A DNA stretch of 64,000 nt from Arenibacter troitsensis (GCF_900177645.1 NZ_FXAO01000001.1:646712-710711), one strand, 5' to 3'; counted from the stretch's first letter, positions 8,872 to 16,336 are shown. Notes: generated from the letters alone by a model not told the origin. Program-made: numbers and translations.

Positions 8872-9660
8872 CTATACTTCTTGAAGGGTCTGTTCTTCTT
8901 GTAAAATTAAGTCGTTTATTGCGTCCCAAAGTTGTATCCTTTTTTGAAGGGCCTGTTTGGCAGTTATTAATGCTTCGTCCCATTTTACATTATCCTCCCC
9001 ACAAAGTTCCGAAATCATTCGAAGTGATAACGGACCGTGTTCTTCCCCGTCCAATTCTATATGCCTTTGCAAATAATAAATTAGTTTATTGTATTGTTTA
9101 TTGTCGGCTTTGGCGCTATTCAGTATTTCTAGGAACATATCAGGAATAACATCTTCACGCCCAAAGGTAAAGGCCGAAGCAATTAAATGCGGCTTTTGGG
9201 TTTTGATAAGATCAAAAGAAAACTTAACAAATTCCTTTACCCGTTCATCAACACTTATTTTTTTTAAGGAAACCTCAATATGATGCCCAGAACCTAACAA
9301 ATACAATAATTTATCTATCATATTGGTATCAGCTCCAATTTGATCCATGGCATCAAGGTACATCTCAAAATGACTTTTTGGTTCTCCCAATTCATTGATA
9401 TCGCTTTCCTCCCCATGGACGATTTCATTGATAAACCGCGCTAAGGTTGGATTTTTTTTGGGAATCCATGGCAACTGCATGCTCGTGAGTTCAATCTGTA
9501 GAGCCTTTAAAAGGGACATGAAATCCCATACGGCAAAAACATGATTTTCCATAAAAATTTTAATATCACCAATACATTTTAAGTTTTTATAAAGTAGGTG
9601 ATTCTGTAATTCACTCCTTAGATGGGAGATTTCATTTTCTATGTGTTCTAATCTTTCCAT
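8872..9660 (-). CDS. DUF3050 protein (heme-oxygenase-like fold)
   Basis: A 262-residue, all-helical, soluble protein of the DUF3050 family. Members adopt a heme-oxygenase-like fold and are suspected di-iron oxidases or oxygenases. Candidate ligands visible are [12 protein letters not shown] (His40-like), [10 protein letters not shown], the [11 protein letters not shown] helix, [13 protein letters not shown] and [11 protein letters not shown]. This E/H spacing over several helices is typical of heme-oxygenase-like di-iron enzymes. The substrate is unknown. It is transcribed alone, and its upstream region faces peptide module 2. Confidence 0.82.
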   Translation of the reverse strand: MERLEHIENEISHLRSELQNHLLYKNLKCIGDIKIFMENHVFAVWDFMSLLKALQIELTSMQLPWIPKKNPTLARFINEIVHGEESDINELGEPKSHFEMYLDAMDQIGADTNMIDKLLYLLGSGHHIEVSLKKISVDERVKEFVKFSFDLIKTQKPHLIASAFTFGREDVIPDMFLEILNSAKADNKQYNKLIYYLQRHIELDGEEHGPLSLRMISELCGEDNVKWDEALITAKQALQKRIQLWDAINDLILQEEQTLQEV

Positions 9661-9855
9661 TTTGCATTTTTTTCCCTATCATAGAAATATAGTAAGGGTT
9701 CATTTTGGTTTGCAAATATAAATACAGGGTCTTTAGGTTTGGCATACTATGGAGACAATAATAAGATATGCTAACAAAAAAAATGGACAATACTAATTGG
9801 ATATTGAATTTTATGACTAGCTAAGTCACTCTCCATTTCCGTTCAAAGACATTTT
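9661..9855. other. Intergenic region upstream of peptide module 2
   Basis: AT-rich, with no convincing gene. It carries the promoter of the DUF3050 gene (minus strand). Near the right end CGTTCAAA at 9840 sits about 20 bases before the first block of peptide module 2, comparable to CGTTGAAA before module 1. Confidence 0.4.
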
Positions 9856-10013
9856 TTACCGCTTAAGTGAATTTGGTGTGCATGGCGTTCATCGACAATT
9901 TTTTGCACTTTGTCCGTGATTTCTCCCCTTAACGAGTAACAGTGCTTTTCAGCGAATTGGAACCTGGAAAAGTACGCTTGCGCGAGTTATATATATATAT
10001 CAAAACGCAAGTC
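9856..10013 (+). promoter_or_regulatory. Conserved upstream module of secreted-peptide copy 2
   Basis: It aligns throughout with the modules of copies 1 and 3. It is nearly identical to copy 3 from CCTTAACGAGTAACAGTGC onward. The -7-like box is TACGCTTG (9973-9980), 34 bases before the ATG. A short TA-repeat (TATATATATAT) is expanded compared with copy 3, which explains the slightly different length. CTTGCG and CGCAAG flank the leader and could pair just ahead of the start codon if both are transcribed. Confidence 0.7.
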
Positions 10014-10253
10014 ATGAAAACCATTTTAACTTTAATCTTTGTTCTTTTTATCGGAGTAGCTGCACAAGCTCAAAAAGGTGCTGCCGAAGTAAAGGTTGAA
10101 ACTGTTGCCATGTCTATAGTAACTGCTACTGCAAAACAGGAAGTTGCCGTTAAAAATGAAAATGCTGTAGCGCGTTTGTACATGTTCAAAAATTCTAAAA
10201 TAACCAAAGCATTGTCTTTCTCTACCAAGTTGAACAAGGCTAAACTAGCTTAG
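10014..10253 (+). CDS. Small secreted peptide, copy 2 (79 aa)
   Basis: A paralogue of the products at 5642 and 14611. It has a signal peptide (residues 1-19, ending AAQA) and a basic mature region of about 60 residues with the invariant segments EVKVETVAMSIVTATA, ENAVARLYMFKNSKITKA and LSFSTKLNKAKLA. I chose the ATG at 10014 because all three copies align from there. An upstream in-frame ATG at 9942 lies inside the conserved promoter module. Compared with copy 3, about 17 codons differ silently and only 4 residues change. It is followed 50 bases later by a 39-residue membrane ORF. The function is unknown. Confidence 0.86.
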   Translation: MKTILTLIFVLFIGVAAQAQKGAAEVKVETVAMSIVTATAKQEVAVKNENAVARLYMFKNSKITKALSFSTKLNKAKLA

Positions 10254-10303
10254 AACTGGGGTTGTGATAATAAAGTATTCATTCCACTTTCAAACAAAGA
10301 AAT

Positions 10304-10423
10304 ATGTTGATTATAATAACCCTTCTTGCCTTCTTCTGTATCTGTCTTAATTATTTGGTTGTTTTTACTAAATCAGAGGACAATATTAAACCCTTAAAGA
10401 GTAGGGTGGAAAAGGAGGAATAA
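10304..10423 (+). CDS. Small membrane peptide (39 aa) following peptide copy 2
   Basis: One transmembrane helix (residues 2-21, IIITLLAFFCICLNYLVVF) is followed by a charged tail, KSEDNIKPLKSRVEKEE. It has the same length and plan as the ORF at 14903: a hydrophobic N-half, then K/R-P-L-K and a charged C-end. Both lie 50-52 bases after a secreted-peptide gene and probably share its transcript. Possible roles are anchor, receptor or immunity partner of the secreted peptide. All of these are inference from position. Confidence 0.6.
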   Translation: MLIIITLLAFFCICLNYLVVFTKSEDNIKPLKSRVEKEE

Positions 10424-10468
10424 TTGAGGATTCTTATTTAGGGTAAATGTAATTGTCCCCAAGCGCAT

Positions 10469-10708
10469 TTATTTATTTGTTGGCAAGGCTTCAAATACCT
10501 TTCTTTTATTTTCAAACCATTTGGCCAAGGCGTCAGGAGTTGACATAAGTTCCTGCATTTTTTTCATTGCCTCCATATGATCTGTGTTTCCGGCCTGGAA
10601 CATTGCCATACCGTGTTTTTTGCTTTGTTCTGCTATTTCTTCGAAGCTATTGGCGTGAAATTGCATGTCACAGGCACCTCCCAATTGCTTACAGGTCATT
10701 GTTTTCAT
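10469..10708 (-). CDS. DUF1059 small protein
   Basis: A 79-residue soluble protein matching the DUF1059 pattern: MTCKQLGGACDMQFHANSFEEIAEQSKKHG. Cys6, Cys13 and His18 form a plausible metal site. A methionine-rich helix, GMAMFQAGNTDHMEAMKKMQELM, follows. The function is not established. Small metal-binding or stress-related roles are usually guessed. It converges on the 39-residue ORF to its left and stands alone. Confidence 0.82.
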   Translation of the reverse strand: MKTMTCKQLGGACDMQFHANSFEEIAEQSKKHGMAMFQAGNTDHMEAMKKMQELMSTPDALAKWFENKRKVFEALPTNK

Positions 10709-10858
10709 TTCTATCTGTTTTTCATATGTTACACTTACTCTTTTAAGCCATAAGATGTAGCTTAAATTTTTATTGAGGTTACAAGATAACTAAATAGCTT
10801 TGATTGACTTAGGAAAACAAGACCTTGTAGTTATGGTTTGTTGAAAATTATTTAGGCT

Positions 10859-12100
10859 TTAAAGTCTTCTGAAAATTACGGTTCCATTATGTCCGCCAAA
10901 TCCAAAGGTGTTGCTCATGGCTACATTTATTTTACTATCCAAAGCATCTCCCGCTACAATAGGTAGTGATTGTGGAATCTGGGGATCAATATTGACCGTG
11001 TTGATAGTTGGGGGGATAATGTTGTATTGAATGGACTTAATAGCTAAAATTGCCTCAACGGCACCTGCGGCCCCCATTAAATGCCCTGTCATAGATTTGG
11101 TGGCGCTAATTTTTAGGTTTTTATATTCATTGTTAAAGGTTTTTGCCACGGCCTTCATTTCGCTGATATCCCCAACGGGTGTGGAAGTGGCATGGGCATT
11201 TAAGTAGTTGATTTGCCCAGGATTTAGTTTTGCTTCTTCCATGGCCAACTGCATCGCTTTTATAGCCCCTATACCTTCCGGATGGGTGGCGGAAATATGG
11301 TAGGCATCATCGGTCATAGCGGCACCCACTATCTCTGCATAAATCTTTGCTCCACGTTTTTTGGCGTGTTCGTATTCTTCCAATATTAGTGCCCCGGCGC
11401 CCTCACCCATAACAAATCCGTCCCTGTCAACATCGAATGGCCTGGAGGCGTGTTGTGGATCATCGTTGCGGTTGGATAAGGCTTTCATGGAGCCAAATCC
11501 ACCAATGGAAGCTTCCGTAATGGGAGCTTCAGACCCTCCAGTAACCATAACTTTGGCCTTGTTCAACCTTATATAATTGAAAGCATCCATTATAGCGGAG
11601 TTGGAAGAGGCGCACGCCGACACTGCCGTGTAGTTGATACCCATTAATCCAAATTTCATGGCGATCATTCCCGAAGCCATATTCACCAACATCTTTGGAA
11701 TAAAAAACGGGTTGAAGCGCGGGTTCATTCCCCCTGTGGTATAATTCTTTACCTCGTCCTCAAAGGTTTGCATACCTCCCTGGCCCGAACCCCAGATGAC
11801 GCCTATATCAAAAGGGGATAGGGATTCCATATTTAATCCACTATCGCCAAAGGCTTCGGTAACCGAGTAAAGTGCATATTGTGTAAAGGGATCACTTCTT
11901 TTAATTTCATTACGATCCAGGTAATTTTCTGGATTGAAATTTTTTACCTCACTGGCGAAGGTGGTTTTAAATTGGGTTGGGTCAAATTTTGTGATCCTTG
12001 TTGCCCCAGTTTTGCCTTTTATGGCACTATCCCAAAATTCGTTAACCGTATTTCCAATGGGAGTCAAGGCTCCCAAGCCTGTTATTACTACTCTTTTCAT
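10859..12100 (-). CDS. fabF: 3-oxoacyl-[acyl-carrier-protein] synthase II
   Basis: The elongating condensing enzyme of fatty-acid synthesis (413 residues, normal FabF length). Catalytic Cys163 lies in SACASSNSAIM, and the two histidines lie in NAHATSTPVGD and SMTGHLMGAAGA. It starts MKRVVITGLGALTPIGN, as FabF proteins do. It is not next to acpP or rnc, the usual partners, so it may be an additional copy or a relocated gene. Its upstream neighbour, 76 bases away, is the FrnE-like gene. A housekeeping KAS II role is most likely, and a role in polyene or specialised lipid synthesis is possible. Confidence 0.92.
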   Translation of the reverse strand: MKRVVITGLGALTPIGNTVNEFWDSAIKGKTGATRITKFDPTQFKTTFASEVKNFNPENYLDRNEIKRSDPFTQYALYSVTEAFGDSGLNMESLSPFDIGVIWGSGQGGMQTFEDEVKNYTTGGMNPRFNPFFIPKMLVNMASGMIAMKFGLMGINYTAVSACASSNSAIMDAFNYIRLNKAKVMVTGGSEAPITEASIGGFGSMKALSNRNDDPQHASRPFDVDRDGFVMGEGAGALILEEYEHAKKRGAKIYAEIVGAAMTDDAYHISATHPEGIGAIKAMQLAMEEAKLNPGQINYLNAHATSTPVGDISEMKAVAKTFNNEYKNLKISATKSMTGHLMGAAGAVEAILAIKSIQYNIIPPTINTVNIDPQIPQSLPIVAGDALDSKINVAMSNTFGFGGHNGTVIFRRL

Positions 12101-12176
12101 AAGATTAATTTTTTACTGGTACCGGAATGCCCGTGAATAGGGCATTGAGCGTCTAATTATATGGACCCCGCTAACC

Positions 12177-12821
12177 TTATTGTTCCATAACTTCGGTAAG
12201 TATCCGTTTAAATACCTCCACAGGTTGAGCACCAGTAACGGCACTTTTTCTGTTAAATACTATGGTTGGCACAGAATTGACTCCTAGGTTTTTCCAATAA
12301 TCCTCTTTACTTCTTAATTCATAACGGGCTTCATCATTATCTAAATTAGCTAAGGCTTCTTCAGCGTTTAAGCCAACATCCAACAGGGCCTGCTTTAAAA
12401 TAGCTCTGTCCGAGACATCTTTTCTTTCGCTAAAAAAGGCAGTGGTTAAACGCATCTTTAAATCGGTTTGCTTACCAAATGCCTTGGCATACTCCAATAA
12501 GATATGTGCTTCAAAAGTATTGGCCATTCTCATTTCATCAAAATAATCGAAGGTAAATCCCAATTCTGCCCCCGCCTCGGCCATATATTCCTGTGAACGT
12601 TTTTGGTCTTCCAAACTTGAGCCATATTTTTCGGTAATATGTTCCTGTAAGTTCTGGCCTTCTTTTGGCATATGGGGATTTAGTTCAAAAGGTTGCCACT
12701 CTATTTCTACTTGGTCTTGAATACCCATTTCCGAGATGGCTTTATCCAAGCGTTTGTAACCTATGGTGCACCAAGGGCACACTACATCGGATACAATATC
12801 TATTTTAATTTTATCTGTCAT
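12177..12821 (-). CDS. DsbA-family oxidoreductase, FrnE-like
   Basis: A 214-residue cytosolic thioredoxin-fold protein with no signal peptide. The active site is Cys15-Pro-Trp-Cys18 in VVCPWCTIG. The helical insert and the C-terminal SVPTIVFNRKSAVTGAQPVE (cis-Pro loop) are typical of the FrnE/polyketide-isomerase branch. Such proteins are thiol oxidoreductases linked to oxidative stress. It lies in the same direction as the AhpD-like and TetR genes upstream, but a structured 275-base gap separates them, so co-transcription is uncertain. Confidence 0.87.
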   Translation of the reverse strand: MTDKIKIDIVSDVVCPWCTIGYKRLDKAISEMGIQDQVEIEWQPFELNPHMPKEGQNLQEHITEKYGSSLEDQKRSQEYMAEAGAELGFTFDYFDEMRMANTFEAHILLEYAKAFGKQTDLKMRLTTAFFSERKDVSDRAILKQALLDVGLNAEEALANLDNDEARYELRSKEDYWKNLGVNSVPTIVFNRKSAVTGAQPVEVFKRILTEVMEQ

Positions 12822-12949
12822 TTAAAAATGTATTTAGTGCGTGTTAGACTTTATATAACTTGGCTAATTTGAATTTGTAGTTGCACATAGGTAAAATTAG
12901 GAAGTTCTGCCAAAATTGCTTCCGCATTTAAATCAATCGAATGTTCCAA

Positions 12950-13093
12950 AGATTGAAAGTATTAAAAAGTTCAAAGTTAGTGAATATGAAGCTGGTTGCA
13001 TACAAGCTTTTCCTGTATTGCTGCAATAGGAACTTGACGGAAGCTTATGAAATGTAAGCCGTTGGCGTCCTATTCCGTTGTTAGCCTTTCTTT
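12950..13093. repeat. Structured, possibly dispersed non-coding element
   Basis: Between the FrnE-like and AhpD-like genes lies DNA rich in short complementary segments. AATAGGA (near 13027) can pair with TCCTATT (near 13069). ACGGAA (13036) can pair with TTCCGT (13074), and GCTTA with TAAGC (13042-13058). It ends CGTTGTTAGCC. On the minus strand the end reads GGCTAACAACGG...GACGCCAACGG, which recalls integron attC sites but does not meet the GTTRRRY/RYYYAAC consensus. It may be a dispersed repeat. No function is assigned. Confidence 0.35.
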
Positions 13094-13096
13094 TGT

Positions 13097-13660
13097 TTAA
13101 GTGGTTATAGTTTCGGGTATCCAAGCAAACTTTTTAAATGCGGTATCAACGGGAGTGTTGGCAATATGATTGGAATAGTTGCTTATTACCTTTTGGGATA
13201 GACCGAGGATGATTTCCAAAATTTGTCTTTCCCCGTAACCAACGGCGTAGAATCTGTTCAATTCGTCCTTCGAAATATTTCCACGGTTCCGAACAATGGA
13301 TAAAGTGGTCTCGTGCAATACCTGTAGTTTTTCCGTGGGCATGTTGGTCCTATTTCTTAACGCTTCGCTTAAGGCCGGATCTACTTTCATCATATGGGCA
13401 ATACCGGTATGTGCCGGCATACAGTAGTGACATTCGTGTTCTACGTTAATGGTCTGCCACACTACGGTTAATTCTTCGTTGTTAAAGGAAGAATCAACAA
13501 ATAATTGATGCAGTGTCTGGTATGCCTCTAGGATTCCTGGAGCACTGGCCAATACCCCATGTAAACCGGGAATCATACCAAAAGCCTTAACCGATTTTTG
13601 CAAAAAGGGTTTACTTTCTTCAGGTGCTGATTCAATGTTGTGTACTTTTAATGTAGTCAT
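13097..13660 (-). CDS. Carboxymuconolactone decarboxylase (AhpD-like) family protein
   Basis: A 187-residue all-helical protein. The AhpD-type redox motif is in VEHECHYCMPAHTGIAHMM: Cys-His-Tyr-Cys followed by a histidine. Such CMD proteins act as peroxide or alkyl-hydroperoxide-linked disulfide reductants. True lactone decarboxylase activity is unlikely with this motif. It is directly downstream of a TetR gene, and a perfect 11-base palindrome (13684-13707) sits 24 bases before its start, so it is a probable direct target of that regulator. Confidence 0.88.
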   Translation of the reverse strand: MTTLKVHNIESAPEESKPFLQKSVKAFGMIPGLHGVLASAPGILEAYQTLHQLFVDSSFNNEELTVVWQTINVEHECHYCMPAHTGIAHMMKVDPALSEALRNRTNMPTEKLQVLHETTLSIVRNRGNISKDELNRFYAVGYGERQILEIILGLSQKVISNYSNHIANTPVDTAFKKFAWIPETITT

Positions 13661-13683
13661 AATTCAATTTTAATTTAAGACTG

Positions 13684-13707
13684 ATTACTAAGCAAATGCT
13701 TAGTAAT
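13684..13707. promoter_or_regulatory. TetR operator 1 (before the AhpD-like gene)
   Basis: Perfect inverted repeat: arm ATTACTAAGCA at 13684-13694, two bases, arm TGCTTAGTAAT at 13697-13707. A near copy lies upstream of tetR itself at 14302-14325. Size and symmetry fit a TetR dimer site. Confidence 0.8.
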
Positions 13708-13721
13708 GGAATAAAAAAATG

Positions 13722-14285
13722 TCAAAGGTTCTTAAATGCTGTTTCTATATAATCCTCCAATTGTATTCTACTTAATATTTTAGAGGCCAGGGTAAGTCCC
13801 AACATAGAGGTTCCCAAGTAATTTGCCTGTTTTTCAACGGTGGCTAGGTCTTTATTTTTGTCTTGACTTAAGTTATTTGCAAACAGGGTTTTGATCTCAT
13901 TAAAAAAGCTCTTCAGTTCTGTCATTATAATTGGGTCCCCATGGGCTCCCAATTCATTTACGGTATTGGTAACCAAGCACCCCTTTTTGCCATTGTCATC
14001 CTTGGAGAATTCCAAGAAATCGTAGAAGTATTGTTTAATGCCGATTACCCCGTTGTTCGATTTCTCCAAAATTTCCGTAATACGATGCATCTTCTTTTTG
14101 TATGATTTAATGCATTCCAGAAAAACCCCGTTCTTACTTCCGAAACTTGAATAAATAGAGAATTGGTTTATTCCCATTTCCTTTTCCAACATGCGAACGG
14201 AGGTATTCCCATACCCATTGCGCCAGAACAAGGCCATTGCTTTTTCTATTACTTCCTCTTCGTTATATTGTTTGCTCCTTGCCAT
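13722..14285 (-). CDS. TetR/AcrR-family transcriptional regulator
   Basis: A 187-residue regulator. The N-terminal helix-turn-helix spans residues 8-50 (EEVIEKAMALFWRNGYGNTSVRMLEKEMGINQFSIYSS in two stretches), and the ligand-binding domain is similar to YxaF/LmrA-type regulators (GCLVTNTVNELG). I start at the ATG at 14285 (MARSKQYNEEEV). A longer frame would run through the operator. Two matching palindromes, one in front of this gene and one in front of the AhpD-like gene, indicate autoregulation plus control of the redox gene. The inducer is unknown, perhaps an electrophile or quinone. Confidence 0.88.
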   Translation of the reverse strand: MARSKQYNEEEVIEKAMALFWRNGYGNTSVRMLEKEMGINQFSIYSSFGSKNGVFLECIKSYKKKMHRITEILEKSNNGVIGIKQYFYDFLEFSKDDNGKKGCLVTNTVNELGAHGDPIIMTELKSFFNEIKTLFANNLSQDKNKDLATVEKQANYLGTSMLGLTLASKILSRIQLEDYIETAFKNL

Positions 14286-14301
14286 TTTATAAATACGGTA
14301 C

Positions 14302-14325
14302 AAAACTAAGCAGTTGCTTTGTAAT
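14302..14325. promoter_or_regulatory. TetR operator 2 (autoregulatory)
   Basis: The right arm TGCTTTGTAAT (14315-14325) and left arm AACTAAGCA are separated by GT. It matches operator 1 at most positions, including the two-base spacer. It lies 17-40 bases upstream of the tetR start. Confidence 0.7.
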
Positions 14326-14454
14326 AAAAAAACAATTAACATATTGTTTGATATTCTCCAGATAAATAACTGTTGTACGCAAAACAATACTTATAGGTAA
14401 CAAAAGGACATATGTCCCTGATGGCAGATGGCGAACCTCGGTTAAATACTTCTT

Positions 14455-14610
14455 TTATCGCTTAAGTGAAATTGGGCCTTCCGACGTTTATCGGCAATAT
14501 TTTGCACTTTATCCTTGATTTTCCCCCTTAACGAGTAACAGTGCTTTTCAGCGAATTGGAACTTGGAAAAGTACGCTTGCGCGAGTTATATAAATAACAA
14601 AACGCAAGTC
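14455..14610 (+). promoter_or_regulatory. Conserved upstream module of secreted-peptide copy 3
   Basis: The third copy of the 156-base module. It starts TTATCGCTTAAGTGA and contains GACGTTTATCGG, AATATTTTGCAC, CCTTAACGAGTAACAGTGC, the -7-like TACGCTTG (14572-14579, 32 bases before the ATG) and ACGCAAGTC. ACGTTTAT is close to LytTR-type half-sites, but the match is short and I do not rely on it. Confidence 0.7.
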
Positions 14611-14850
14611 ATGAAAACCATTTTAACATTAATCTTTGTTCTTTTTATAGGAGTAGCTGCACAAGCTCAAAACGGTGCTGGCGAAGTAAAGGTTGAAACT
14701 GTTGCCATGTCTATAGTAACTGCTACTGCACAACAGGAAGTTACCGTTAAAAATGAAAATGCTGTAGCACGTTTATACATGTTTAAAAATTCCAAGATTA
14801 CTAAAGCATTGTCTTTTTCAACCAAATTAAACAAAGCCAAATTGGCATAA
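14611..14850 (+). CDS. Small secreted peptide, copy 3 (79 aa)
   Basis: It differs from copy 2 by only four residues (positions 21, 24, 41 and 45), with about 17 silent codon changes. The signal peptide is identical. The mature peptide starts QNGAGEVKVET and ends with the invariant LNKAKLA. The start at 14611 aligns with the other copies, and the in-frame ATG at 14563 lies within the promoter module. A 39-residue membrane ORF follows after 52 bases. Synonymous divergence without protein change argues against very recent duplication or gene conversion and for strong constraint. The function is unknown. Confidence 0.86.
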   Translation: MKTILTLIFVLFIGVAAQAQNGAGEVKVETVAMSIVTATAQQEVTVKNENAVARLYMFKNSKITKALSFSTKLNKAKLA

Positions 14851-14902
14851 TACGATACATTAACCTGCTGCCCTTAAACGGACAGCCCCTAAATAGACCA
14901 TT

Positions 14903-15022
14903 ATGATAGTATTTGCGCTTATTATTCTTATATCCCTTGGCCTTATTCATATAATTATTTTTCCTAAAACCAAGGGTATTCTAAGGCCATTAAAAGTGAT
15001 GGTGAAACAGGACAAGCAGTAA
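14903..15022 (+). CDS. Small membrane peptide (39 aa) following peptide copy 3
   Basis: One transmembrane helix (residues 2-20, IVFALIILISLGLIHIIIF) is followed by a basic tail, PKTKGILRPLKVMVKQDKQ. Length, layout and distance from the secreted-peptide gene match the ORF at 10304, and both share a (K/R)PLK motif after the helix. The two proteins are otherwise quite diverged, so the shared plan is meaningful. It converges on the histidine-kinase gene, which ends at 15128. Confidence 0.6.
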   Translation: MIVFALIILISLGLIHIIIFPKTKGILRPLKVMVKQDKQ

Positions 15023-15127
15023 AACATTATATGTTTTTCAATACTTTGAATCTTTGGGGCACACCCTTAGTTTATTTTAAGAAAAATAAGGAAATAGATA
15101 CTAACAAGTGTTGGCAGTACCCATGGG

Positions 15128-16336
15128 TTAGGTCTTAAAAGGATGCTGAATATCCGAAAATTTAACTATGTAGTTTGTACCTTTCTTGGAGGGATCCCTG
15201 TTTATGGACCCCTTTAATTGGCGGGACAGGTTGTGGATAAGTTTTAGTCCCAGCGATTTTGTATTCTTATGACTGATGCCCTCGGGAAAGCCTACGCCAT
15301 CATCACCAATATAAAGTATATAGTCCTTTGCATTGGATTTTACAAGTTCTATATGTATTTTCCCTGGATCGTTGTCTTTAATACCGTATTTAAGGGCATT
15401 GGTAATTACTTCATTGATCAATAAACCCAGCGGTATGGCAGTATCTATTCCAAGTTTAATATCCGGTATTTTGATGTTAAGGGTAATATTGTTTTCAGTG
15501 CCCTTAAAGGATCGAATAAGATAATCACTTAATTCCTCTACATAGGACTTGTATTCAATTTTGGAAAGATCATGCCGCATATAGAGCATCTCATGTACCA
15601 TGGCCATTGAAATTACCCTGTTCTGACTACTTTTTATCAAAGTTTTTATCCTTGGCTCTTCAATGCTTCTGGATTGAAGACTGAGTAAACTTGATACGGT
15701 TTGAAGGTTATTCTTAACCCTATGGTGAATTTCCTTTAAAAGTGTGTCTTTCTCCCTGATGCGGGCCTCGTTTTCGTTTCGGATTTTATGTAATTCGTTA
15801 TGTGCTTTTAAAAGGTTTTTTCCTATGACACCTCCCAAGAGGTATACGGAGAACAGAATGCTAAAAAGGGCAAAAATATTCTTACTTTCATCAGGGACCA
15901 CATTTTCTGTAAAATTAAATTCGGCAATACTCTGGGAGTAGATCAGAATAATGATCAATAGGTTTAGATTTAAATAAATACGACCGTATTCCTTAGTGCT
16001 GATATAGCCTGCAAATACTACCAAAGCCAGTACAAAGATAAAGGGACTATTAATACCTCCACTGTAAATGGTAATAATGACAGAGGAAGCCAATGCCAGT
16101 ATTGAAGTAAAATTGTATGTTAATCCAAGTAAATTATGTTTGTGAAATGCAAGGGTGTTGGCCAAATTAAGAACTCCAAAAACAATAAAGGTTGCTGGAA
16201 TTATTCGAGTAATATCAAGTAGGAATATGCAGATTAGACCAAATATTATGGACAGAACAGAGGAAATATAGTTAACCCTTAACGTTAAACGGACTTTGTC
16301 CTTAAGTCGGTACTTATCCAGAGTGGGTATTTGCAT
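15128..16336 (-). CDS. Membrane sensor histidine kinase (HisKA_2 type)
   Basis: 402 residues. The N-terminal half carries about six transmembrane helices (residues 20-175) without a periplasmic sensor domain. A short coiled coil (180-198) leads into the HisKA_2 phospho-acceptor motif KEIHHRVKNNLQ, with His204/His205. The HATPase_c part has NEVITNALKYGI (N box) and GDDGVGFP (G1). HisKA_2 kinases respond to light, stress or membrane signals. No response regulator is adjacent, so it is an orphan. It sits next to peptide copy 3, a suggestive but unproven link. Confidence 0.87.
   Translation of the reverse strand: MQIPTLDKYRLKDKVRLTLRVNYISSVLSIIFGLICIFLLDITRIIPATFIVFGVLNLANTLAFHKHNLLGLTYNFTSILALASSVIITIYSGGINSPFIFVLALVVFAGYISTKEYGRIYLNLNLLIIILIYSQSIAEFNFTENVVPDESKNIFALFSILFSVYLLGGVIGKNLLKAHNELHKIRNENEARIREKDTLLKEIHHRVKNNLQTVSSLLSLQSRSIEEPRIKTLIKSSQNRVISMAMVHEMLYMRHDLSKIEYKSYVEELSDYLIRSFKGTENNITLNIKIPDIKLGIDTAIPLGLLINEVITNALKYGIKDNDPGKIHIELVKSNAKDYILYIGDDGVGFPEGISHKNTKSLGLKLIHNLSRQLKGSINRDPSKKGTNYIVKFSDIQHPFKT

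Noticed and set aside
9942-10013. Upstream start of peptide copy 2 (and 14563 for copy 3)
   Set aside because: Both run through the conserved upstream module. All copies align from MKTILTL, and copy 1 has no such extension.
12950-13093. Integron attC site
   Set aside because: The ends do not fit RYYYAAC/GTTRRRY, and no integrase or cassette array is present.
12933-13124. Minus-strand frame of 63 codons in the structured element
   Set aside because: It lies in the palindromic element and overlaps the AhpD-like gene. The translation looks like repeat-derived peptide.
14455-14500. LytTR-binding half-sites in the peptide modules
   Set aside because: Single half-sites match by chance often, and only copy 1 has a regular 21-base direct repeat, so I do not claim LytTR control.
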